Below, piece after piece: positions 1 to 4,998 of a stretch of DNA of 5,168 nt (positions are counted from its first letter, which is position 1; each line of letters begins with the position of its first letter). The notes below the pieces were generated by a model. It ran no database searches, had not been told where the DNA came from, and was given only the letters and a program-made list of their open reading frames with translations. Source of the DNA: Comamonadaceae bacterium. Its GTDB lineage: Bacteria; Pseudomonadota; Gammaproteobacteria; Burkholderiales; Burkholderiaceae_C. The position numbers and the translations under genes were made by a program. The DNA is taken from positions 1 to 5,168 of the forward strand of contig CANGML010000141.1 in the NCBI GenBank assembly GCA_947454585.1. Direction: 5' to 3'.

Positions 1-651
1 ATAGGGCGCCCAGGCTTGCGCGTCAAAGGTGAGCGGCACCAGGCCTGGTCGAGGTTCGACCACACGCAAGCCAAACTGTTTGGCCAGTCGGTAGCCGATG
101 TCTGTGGCGCCAATTTTGGGGATCGACAAACCCCCGGTGGCGACCACGACAGCGGCTGCCTGCACAGTGCCTTGGCTGGTGTCGAGTTCGTAGCGCTTGA
201 CTTCGGGGGCGGCGCCTGTGTAGCGAATGGTTTGGAGGCTGCAAGGTTGCCAGCGTGTCACGTGACCGCCGCTGGCTGAGCCGTTGCATTCGGCCAAGAG
301 CATTTGAATCAGATCTTCGGCAGAGCGGTCGCAAAACAGCTGGCCTTTGTGCTTTTCGTGAAATGCAATGTGGTGTTTGTGCATGAGTGCCACAAAGTCG
401 TGTGGCGTGAAGCGCGATAGGGCGCTGCGGCAAAACTGAGGGTTGTTGCCCAAAAAGTGCTTGTGCGGGGCGCGCACATCGAGCTCGCGGTTGGTGAAGT
501 TGCTGCGGCCACCGCCGGAGATGCGAATTTTTTCGGCCACTTTCTCGCTGTGGTCCAGCACCAAGACCTGCAAGCCTTGTTGTGCGGCCACGCCTGCACA
601 AAAGAGACCGGCAGCACCGGCGCCCACAACCACGACGTCAAACGATGTCAT
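1..651 (-). CDS. HI0933/YhiN-family NAD(P)/FAD-dependent oxidoreductase (N-terminal half, runs off left edge)
   Basis: The frame is open from an ATG at 651 down to base 1, giving 217 codons with no stop. Members of this family are about 400 residues, so roughly half is present. Visible motifs are the Rossmann dinucleotide-binding loop GAGAAG (residues 10-15) after a run of valines, ISGGGRSNFTN (44-54), and a later ATGGLSIPKIGATD segment followed by RPGLVPLTF, all typical of the HI0933-like flavoproteins. These are soluble FAD proteins whose physiological substrate is mostly unknown. I therefore name only the family. The start ATG overlaps the cobA stop as ATGA, which indicates translational coupling and fixes the start; there is no strong Shine-Dalgarno. 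The family usually has Cys where this protein has Ser50 (GRCN to GRSN), a small oddity. The family call is firm; the function is not known. Confidence 0.9.
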   Translation of the reverse strand, partial: MTSFDVVVVGAGAAGLFCAGVAAQQGLQVLVLDHSEKVAEKIRISGGGRSNFTNRELDVRAPHKHFLGNNPQFCRSALSRFTPHDFVALMHKHHIAFHEKHKGQLFCDRSAEDLIQMLLAECNGSASGGHVTRWQPCSLQTIRYTGAAPEVKRYELDTSQGTVQAAAVVVATGGLSIPKIGATDIGYRLAKQFGLRVVEPRPGLVPLTFDAQAWAPY

Positions 652-1427
652 GCACTGGCTTTAAATTCAGCGTTGCCTTGCATCGCCAGCATGCCTTTGA
701 AGACATCGCCAATGACAATCACCGACGGGCTGGCCAATGTCTCGCGAAGCAAGGTCTCGTGCAGGTGCTGCAACTCGCACACCCCATGGCGCTGGGTCGG
801 CAAACTCACTTGGTGAATCACGGCGACAGGCGTATTGGCGCGCATGCTTTGCAGCAGGGCCTCTTGCAGGTGTGCGGCGCCCCGCACGCCCATGTAAATC
901 ACCAAGGTCAGCTTGGCTTGTTGCGCGGTGTGGCCCAAGGCGACCCAGTCCACATGCTCGGCCGTGCCTTGTTTGGCATGACCCGTGATGAACACGACGC
1001 CGTGCGCATGTTCGCGGTGTGTCAGGGGGATGCCTAGCGAGGTCACCCCCGCCAAGCCGGAGGTGATGCCGTTGATCACCGTCACGGCAATGCCTTGTGC
1101 CTGCAAGTGCTCAACCTCTTCGCCGCCGCGACCAAAGATGAAAGGGTCGCCGCCTTTGAGGCGCACCACGGTCTCGCCTGACAGCGCTTCTTGCACCATG
1201 AGTTTTTCAATGAAGGCTTGTGGGGTGGATTGGCAGCCGCCACGCTTGCCCACATGGATGATGCGTGCGCCAGCAGACGCATGGGCCGTGATCGCGTCGC
1301 TGACCAAGTCGTCGACCAATAGCACGGAGGCTGAGGCAATGGCTTTGACGGCCTTGAGTGTCAACAGCTCGGGGTCGCCGGGGCCTGCGCCGACCAAGGT
1401 GACATGGGGTTGCGAGGTGTGAGTCAT
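648..1427 (-). CDS. cobA: Uroporphyrinogen-III C-methyltransferase (SUMT)
   Basis: The 259-residue protein carries the SUMT signatures in order: VTLVGAGPGDPELLTLKA near the N-terminus (residues 9-26), VRLKGGDPFIFGRGGEE in the middle, then GITSGLAGVTSLGIPLTHRE, a VFITGH segment and VIYMGV. SUMT transfers two methyl groups from S-adenosylmethionine to uroporphyrinogen III in the cytoplasm, giving precorrin-2, the precursor of siroheme and cobalamin. Its length is that of the stand-alone enzyme; there is no CysG-type dehydrogenase/chelatase domain, so those steps must be encoded elsewhere. The chosen ATG lies 2 nt after the ybiB stop. An alternative TTG at 1433 would overlap that stop as TTGA and add two residues. 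Neither start has a clear Shine-Dalgarno, so translation probably depends on coupling to ybiB. Being next to ybiB without cobalamin genes suggests siroheme supply for nitrite or sulfite reductase (inference). Confidence 0.95.
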   Translation of the reverse strand: MTHTSQPHVTLVGAGPGDPELLTLKAVKAIASASVLLVDDLVSDAITAHASAGARIIHVGKRGGCQSTPQAFIEKLMVQEALSGETVVRLKGGDPFIFGRGGEEVEHLQAQGIAVTVINGITSGLAGVTSLGIPLTHREHAHGVVFITGHAKQGTAEHVDWVALGHTAQQAKLTLVIYMGVRGAAHLQEALLQSMRANTPVAVIHQVSLPTQRHGVCELQHLHETLLRETLASPSVIVIGDVFKGMLAMQGNAEFKASA

Positions 1428-1429
1428 GG

Positions 1430-2350
1430 TCAAAGGCTTAAGGCTTTCAGGACGGCTTGGACTTGCGCGGCCAAGGGTGCAGGCACTGGCAGTTCTCCGC
1501 TGAGCACGGCCTGCGTGTAGCCGGCGGTGGTGATGGCATCAATTTCAGTTGGGAGCTCGGGCAGTTTGGTGAGCGAGCCCCCTTGTGCTTCAACCAAGGG
1601 CGTGCGTGTGCCGCGAATAAAGGCGTCCATTTGCGGTGTGCGGCGGACATCGGCAACCACCTCGCCTTCGGTGCCACGCAGCAGCAGGGCGCGTGCGCCA
1701 GTGAGTTCAAAGGTAGCGGCCATGGAGACGGCGTATTCAGGGTGGGTGTAACTACTCACCAGCAAGGCATCTTTTGTCGTGGTGGGGTTCATCAGCTTGA
1801 CCAAGCTGTGCGCAGAGTTGCGCAAGCCGACCACACGGCGCACCTCGAGCAAGCGTTTCAGGCCAGGGCATAACATCTCGGTAGGGGCAAAAACAAGACC
1901 GCCAGCGTTCACCTTTCTATGAGGGTCAAGTGGGCCAACGCCCATGGCGCTGAGAACCTCTTGACTCGTGGTGCGTTTGGTTTCTGTGGCCGTGCCATGC
2001 AGCACCACCGTCAAGCCCTCACGCGTCAGCAAATGGGCCAACAAAGGCGTCAGGACCGGTAGTTTGCGGGCGCCGTTGTAGCTGGGCAGCACCACGACCG
2101 GGCCAGAGGTTTCTAGGCGTTGCAGGCGTGCATGTGTGGCATCTAAGAAGCCCGCCATCTCTTGGTCAGTTTCACCCTTGATGCGCATGGCGATACAAAA
2201 GGCACCGAGTTCTAAATCACTCACTTGGCCGTCAAGGATTTGACCCATTAAGTCTGCGGCTTGTGCGCGCTCAAGGGCACGCGCGCCTTCGCGTCCGCGA
2301 CCGATGTCTTTGATGTAGTGGCTGATGCTCATCCTGCGATTGTCTCGCAT
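1430..2350 (-). CDS. ybiB: YbiB/TrpD2-family nucleic-acid-binding protein
   Basis: This 306-residue protein resembles anthranilate phosphoribosyltransferase (TrpD) in fold. It has an N-terminal helical part (about 10-75, with a LSDLELGAF-like segment reading VSDLELGAFCIAMRIKGE) and a C-terminal alpha/beta domain starting near VVVLPSYNGARKLPVLTPLLA. It also has HGTATETKRTTSQEVLSAMG and VGLRNSAHSLVKLMNP. YbiB/TrpD2 proteins have lost the tryptophan-biosynthetic role; the E. coli protein is known as a dimeric nucleic-acid binder in the LexA regulon. No LexA box was identified here. The ATG at 2350 is preferred because AGAGG sits 6 nt upstream; an in-frame ATG at 2332 has no properly spaced site. 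It lies 22 nt downstream of the flaG-like gene and 2 nt upstream of cobA, so it is part of a dense minus-strand cluster. The family is clear; what it does for siroheme or nitrogen metabolism is unknown. Confidence 0.88.
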   Translation of the reverse strand: MRDNRRMSISHYIKDIGRGREGARALERAQAADLMGQILDGQVSDLELGAFCIAMRIKGETDQEMAGFLDATHARLQRLETSGPVVVLPSYNGARKLPVLTPLLAHLLTREGLTVVLHGTATETKRTTSQEVLSAMGVGPLDPHRKVNAGGLVFAPTEMLCPGLKRLLEVRRVVGLRNSAHSLVKLMNPTTTKDALLVSSYTHPEYAVSMAATFELTGARALLLRGTEGEVVADVRRTPQMDAFIRGTRTPLVEAQGGSLTKLPELPTEIDAITTAGYTQAVLSGELPVPAPLAAQVQAVLKALSL

Positions 2351-2356
2351 GACTTG

Positions 2357-2361
2357 CCTCT
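2357..2361 (-). promoter_or_regulatory. Ribosome binding site of ybiB
   Basis: The minus strand reads AGAGG here, six bases before the ATG at 2350. It decides between the two in-frame starts of ybiB: the downstream ATG at 2332 has GCAGG immediately adjacent with no spacer. Confidence 0.6.
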
Positions 2362-2372
2362 GTGTTTCGCCC

Positions 2373-2696
2373 TTACGCGTGCCGATCTAGCAACAGGCCG
2401 CTGAGTTTTTCTGTCCGATGCAAATGTGCCGGAAAGGATTTGAATTCAATATTTCTCAGCACCTCGCCACTGTTTTTGTCGGTGATCACGATGCGCAGCG
2501 ATTGTTGAACTCGGTCAATTGAATAGGAAAGTGTCGTATTGTCTGTGTTGGACAGGAGGTCGGGGGGCACCTCTGTTGGGCTGTGTATTTGCTGCGGCCA
2601 AGAACGGGCCACTGTTGCATCCAGATGGGCGGGAGCGATGGGCGGTAATGGGGCGGTAGACATGGCGAAAGTTCTTGAGCGATGACCCCTCTTCAT
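2373..2696 (-). CDS. FlaG-domain protein (flagellar FlaG-like), orphan
   Basis: The 107-residue protein has a low-complexity, proline-rich N-terminal half and a C-terminal half that fits the FlaG pattern. LSYSID is followed by IVITDKNSGEVLRNIE and ends in SGLLLDRHA; typical FlaG proteins read roughly F-S-I/V-D, V-x-D-x-x-T/S-G-E-V-I-R-Q-I-P and G-L-x-x-D-x-x-A. The usual QIP after the arginine is NIE here, so it is a divergent member. FlaG proteins influence flagellar filament length and normally sit beside flagellin and fliD, but no flagellar gene is seen here. The start is uncertain: the ATG at 2696 gives the longest form, while an ATG at 2663 gives a 96-residue protein beginning MSTAPLPP. 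Neither has a good Shine-Dalgarno. It is divergent from the response regulator and 22 nt upstream of ybiB, so it may be the first gene of that transcript. An unrelated role for the domain is possible. Confidence 0.7.
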   Translation of the reverse strand: MKRGHRSRTFAMSTAPLPPIAPAHLDATVARSWPQQIHSPTEVPPDLLSNTDNTTLSYSIDRVQQSLRIVITDKNSGEVLRNIEFKSFPAHLHRTEKLSGLLLDRHA

Positions 2697-2746
2697 TCGT
2701 CAGTAGAAACCGATAGATGAGAGCAAGCCCTGCTTGACGAGGCTTA

Positions 2747-2762
2747 ATGACGAAGATGTCAT
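2747..2762. promoter_or_regulatory. CusR-type operator, copy 1 (upstream of the response regulator)
   Basis: The sequence ATGACGAAGATGTCAT is a perfect 5-bp inverted repeat with a 6-bp spacer (ATGAC-N6-GTCAT). The E. coli CusR box, as I recall it, has core TGACAANNTTGTCA, which is the same half-sites and spacing. An identical 16-mer occurs at 4950-4965. Its position 66 bp upstream of the regulator start fits autoregulation. The binding protein is inferred, not shown. Confidence 0.65.
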
Positions 2763-2812
2763 TTCTAGGCGATGGAGAGTTTCAACGTGTGCATACAAAA
2801 TAAGTACGACAC

Positions 2813-2817
2813 AAGGA
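2813..2817 (+). promoter_or_regulatory. Ribosome binding site of the response regulator
   Basis: AAGGA lies 11 nt before the ATG at 2829. A second purine run, AAAGG at 2821-2825, is only 3 nt from the ATG and is probably too close to function. Confidence 0.5.
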
Positions 2818-2828
2818 CATAAAGGCTG

Positions 2829-3515
2829 ATGGGTTTGAAAATTTTATTAATTGAAGATGAGACAAAGATTGCCGACTTTGTCTTGAAGGGGCTAGCCGAT
2901 GCAGGCTTTGTCGTCACGCATGTGAGCGATGGCGCGCAAGGCTTGCAAGCCATCTTGCAAGCAGACCATGATTTGGTCGTGCTCGACTTGATGCTGCCAA
3001 AGTTGAATGGCTATGACGTCTTGCGTCAGGCCAGGGAGCAAGGCATTCAAACGCCTGTGATTATTTTGAGCGCGAAGGTCGATTTGCAAGACCGCTTGAT
3101 CGGTTTTGATGTGGGTGCGGATGATTATTTGCCCAAGCCTTTTTTCGTCGAAGAGTTGGCTGCACGCATCAAAGCGGTCATGCATCGCAAGACGCCAGCG
3201 CAAGTTGAAGAAATCAAGGTGGGGCAACTGTCTTTAGATGTGGTGAGTCACAAGGTGACGTGGTTTGAAGTGACATCGGTATTGAGTCAGCGCGAATTCA
3301 ATCTGTTGGCTTTTTTGATGCGGTCACCCGGACACATTTATTCCAGGCAGCAAATTCTCAAACATGTCTGGGAAATAAATTTCGACCCCGAAACGAACGT
3401 GGTGGATGTGTGTGTGCGACGCATCAAGCGAAAGCTGGAGCGAGGCAGTCATGCAATGCCGTCTCCCATTGAGTCTGTGCGTGGTGTGGGGTATCGCTTA
3501 AAGCTCGAGGTCTGA
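2829..3515 (+). CDS. OmpR/PhoB-family response regulator, CusR/CopR-like
   Basis: The 228-residue protein has a complete receiver domain (1-118) and a winged-helix DNA-binding domain (about 130-226). Receiver residues are all present: acidic pair Glu9-Asp10, phosphoacceptor Asp53 in LVVLDLMLP, Ser81 switch residue, Tyr100 and Lys103 in DDYLPKPF. The effector domain has LSQREFNLLAFL, the recognition-helix segment NVVDVCVRRIKRKLE and the terminal hairpin ESVRGVGYRL. The recognition helix and the NFDPETNVVDV motif are those of the CusR/CopR/PcoR branch, whose members respond to copper or silver in many bacteria. It is expected to act as a cytoplasmic transcription factor phosphorylated by the kinase encoded 3 nt downstream. 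The palindromes at 2747, 4922 and 4950 are its likely targets. The family is certain; metal specificity is not shown, so no gene symbol is given. Confidence 0.96.
   Translation: MGLKILLIEDETKIADFVLKGLADAGFVVTHVSDGAQGLQAILQADHDLVVLDLMLPKLNGYDVLRQAREQGIQTPVIILSAKVDLQDRLIGFDVGADDYLPKPFFVEELAARIKAVMHRKTPAQVEEIKVGQLSLDVVSHKVTWFEVTSVLSQREFNLLAFLMRSPGHIYSRQQILKHVWEINFDPETNVVDVCVRRIKRKLERGSHAMPSPIESVRGVGYRLKLEV
3507..3510 (+). promoter_or_regulatory. Ribosome binding site of the histidine kinase
   Basis: GAGG inside the last codons of the response regulator lies 8 nt before the kinase ATG at 3519. This supports that start and indicates coupled translation of the pair. Confidence 0.55.
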
Positions 3516-3518
3516 GGC

Positions 3519-4910
3519 ATGAAAAGATCATTTAAGTTTCAGCTTTTTATCCGCCTTTTTTTAGTCACTGCCGCCGTGATTGGTTCTAACCGATTGATCG
3601 CGCAGCACTTTTTGGTTAAACAACTCAGTGAACGCATCCACACTGACATGGCCTTAGCCTTAAGTTCATGTGTTCAAAATTTTGATGACCGAACGCAGTT
3701 TTTAACGTGTTTCAAAGACGGCTTTACGGGCGACTTGGTCAGCAATGTGTCTGACTTTTATGTGTTGTGTCAAAAAGGTCATCCAGCCAGAAGTTATTTA
3801 TCCCCAGATCAGTGTCCGGTCACCGATGCGGGTGCGTTTCGGGTGGTGAGTCAGCAACTTGCTGAGAACCAAATCGATCTGCTGAAAGTTGAATCTGTCT
3901 CATCAGAGGTTTGGTTTGCCGCTAGATATTTAGGACGGCTGGATGGGCCTGAAATTTGGATTCGAGAAAGCGACGCCAACAAAATTGTTGACCAGATGTG
4001 GGTGCTGCGGGATCGAAATTTGATTCGCGTTTTTCCCATCATCGTGTTGATGTTGGGTTTGATGACGCTCTACATGATGCGTGTGATCATGAGGCCCATT
4101 GCTTCAATTGAAGAAAATATGTTGCGCCTCAATGCCACCAACTTAGACCAATCGTCACCTTACCGAGCACCGTATCGTGAGTTTGAAAAGTTGGTTGATG
4201 TTTTTGAAGGGCTGCGGGTCCGGTTGAACGACGGTTTTATCAAGGCGAGACGATTTGCATCGGATGCCTCCCACGAGCTTCGTACGCCACTGACGATTTT
4301 GCGCGGGCAAACAGAATTATTAATTCACGAAACGTCTGTTGGTTCGGACATGCAAATCCGAGCGCGCACCATGAGCGATGAAGTCGAGCGTTTAATCGAC
4401 ATCACAGAAAAATTGCTTTTGCTTTCGCGTGCCGATGCAAAAAGTTTGTTGCAGAAGTTAGCGGATGTTGATTTCAGCGAGTTGGTGCTGAAGTTGATGA
4501 ATGATGCCAAGTCGTTTCAATCGAGCCTGAAAATTACCTGTGACATTCAACCTGGGATCACTTGGCGTTGTGACCAAACTTTGGTGAGTCAATTGATTCA
4601 AAATTTATATTCCAACGCGGTGAATTACAACCTGCCGGGTGGTTGGATTCACGTCTCATTGAAAGCGGCTGATGGCTTTTTGTATCTGACCATGGAGAAC
4701 CCCAGCACAGATGCCCCCAGTGATTTGGGGTCACGTGCATTTGACCGGTTTTACAGGGGTGATGACTCCCATACCCGGCAGGTGGACGGTTTGGGTCTAG
4801 GTTTGAGCATTTGCTCGGAAATCACGCAACTGCATCAGGGCACTTTGACGTTAACTGTGTCCGAACGTCAGACGATCGTCTTGAGTTTGAAAGCGCCTTT
4901 GCGAACTTGA
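3519..4910 (+). CDS. Membrane sensor histidine kinase, CusS-like core with an unrecognised periplasmic domain
   Basis: This 463-residue protein is the partner of the upstream regulator, starting 3 nt after its stop. Layout: a basic N-terminus and first membrane segment (about 9-23), a periplasmic domain (about 30-167), a second membrane segment (about 168-187), a short HAMP-like linker (188-240), a HisKA domain with phosphoacceptor His252 in FASDASHELRTPLTIL, and an ATPase domain with N box LIQNLYSNAVNYN (Asn362, Asn366), FDRFYRGDDS (F box) and G2 box DGLGLGLSI (423-431). The usual G1 box D-x-G-x-G is replaced by ENPSTD (393-398). As I recall, CusS-type kinases also have an N-P-containing variant there, so this is probably not inactivating. 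The sensor region has four cysteines (51, 64, 84, 99), possibly disulfide- or metal-linked. It lacks an obvious Met/His-rich metal site. The ligand is unknown. Confidence 0.95.
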   Translation: MKRSFKFQLFIRLFLVTAAVIGSNRLIAQHFLVKQLSERIHTDMALALSSCVQNFDDRTQFLTCFKDGFTGDLVSNVSDFYVLCQKGHPARSYLSPDQCPVTDAGAFRVVSQQLAENQIDLLKVESVSSEVWFAARYLGRLDGPEIWIRESDANKIVDQMWVLRDRNLIRVFPIIVLMLGLMTLYMMRVIMRPIASIEENMLRLNATNLDQSSPYRAPYREFEKLVDVFEGLRVRLNDGFIKARRFASDASHELRTPLTILRGQTELLIHETSVGSDMQIRARTMSDEVERLIDITEKLLLLSRADAKSLLQKLADVDFSELVLKLMNDAKSFQSSLKITCDIQPGITWRCDQTLVSQLIQNLYSNAVNYNLPGGWIHVSLKAADGFLYLTMENPSTDAPSDLGSRAFDRFYRGDDSHTRQVDGLGLGLSICSEITQLHQGTLTLTVSERQTIVLSLKAPLRT

Positions 4911-4916
4911 GGTGCG

Positions 4917-4942
4917 CTTGAATGACAGTTCCGTCATTCGAG
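4917..4942. promoter_or_regulatory. CusR-type operator, copy 2 (extended palindrome downstream of the kinase)
   Basis: The core ATGAC-AGTTCC-GTCAT (4922-4937) has the same half-sites and 6-bp spacing as the other two copies with a different spacer. The symmetry extends to 10-bp arms, CTTGAATGAC and GTCATTCGAG, with one G:T mismatch. It starts 7 nt after the kinase stop, so as RNA it could also form a hairpin, but no U-run follows and a terminator role is doubtful. Its centre is 28 bp from the centre of copy 3. Confidence 0.6.
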
Positions 4943-4949
4943 GCTGTCT

Positions 4950-4965
4950 ATGACGAAGATGTCAT
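4950..4965. promoter_or_regulatory. CusR-type operator, copy 3 (upstream of the TerB-like gene)
   Basis: This is ATGACGAAGATGTCAT, identical over 16 bp to the copy at 2747-2762. It too is preceded by CGAGGCT (4939-4945 here, 2738-2744 there), with a gap of 4 rather than 2 bases. It ends 33 bp before the ATG at 4999, close enough to act on a promoter for that gene. The sharing of both spacer and flank with copy 1 argues for common origin or strong selection. Confidence 0.65.
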
Positions 4966-4998
4966 GCACGTCGCCGGTAGCTTGTCTAACGTGTGGAC

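Larger units (their letters stand above)
2697..2828. promoter_or_regulatory. Divergent intergenic control region between flaG-like gene and response regulator
   Basis: This 132-bp gap separates the minus-strand cluster from the two-component operon and must hold the promoters for both directions. It contains the 16-bp palindrome at 2747-2762, a short inverted repeat CAAGC-CCT-GCTTG at 2724-2736, and two TGACGA(A)G half-sites (2736-2741 and 2748-2755). Towards the regulator, TACAAA at 2794-2799 is a plausible -10 with no good -35 at standard spacing, which fits an activator-dependent promoter whose operator would be centred about 50 bp upstream of transcription start. No convincing sigma-70 promoter was found for the minus strand. 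Confidence 0.5.

Noticed and set aside
23..601. A 192-codon open frame on the minus strand, out of phase with the flavoprotein
   Set aside because: It is Arg/His/Gln-rich with no recognisable motif and overlaps a frame carrying clear FAD-binding motifs; it is a shadow of that gene.
582..1422. Plus-strand open frames of 145-151 codons opposite cobA
   Set aside because: Their compositions are those of antisense reads of a GC-rich gene, they lack family motifs, and the minus strand carries complete SUMT signatures.
1457..1873. A 138-codon plus-strand frame opposite ybiB
   Set aside because: Antisense shadow; no ribosome binding site, no motif, and ybiB is intact on the other strand.
2709..2716. 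FliA (sigma-28) -10 element ACCGATAG, attractive because of the FlaG-like gene
   Set aside because: It lies on the strand pointing away from the FlaG-like gene and has no TAAA -35 element at the right distance.
2724..2736. Inverted repeat CAAGC-CCT-GCTTG as a separate operator
   Set aside because: The 5-bp arms occur only once and are short enough to arise by chance; it is noted in the intergenic entry but not called.
2734..2762. Sigma-70 promoter with -35 TTGACG at 2734-2739
   Set aside because: The -10 position at 17-19 bp spacing falls on TGTCAT/TCATTT inside the palindrome, a poor match. The TGAC there may be a degenerate half-site instead.
4917..4942. Rho-independent terminator for the two-component operon
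   Set aside because: A 10-bp stem with 6-base loop can form, but it is only moderately GC-rich and no U-run follows. Matching arms and spacing with two other palindromes make an operator more likely.
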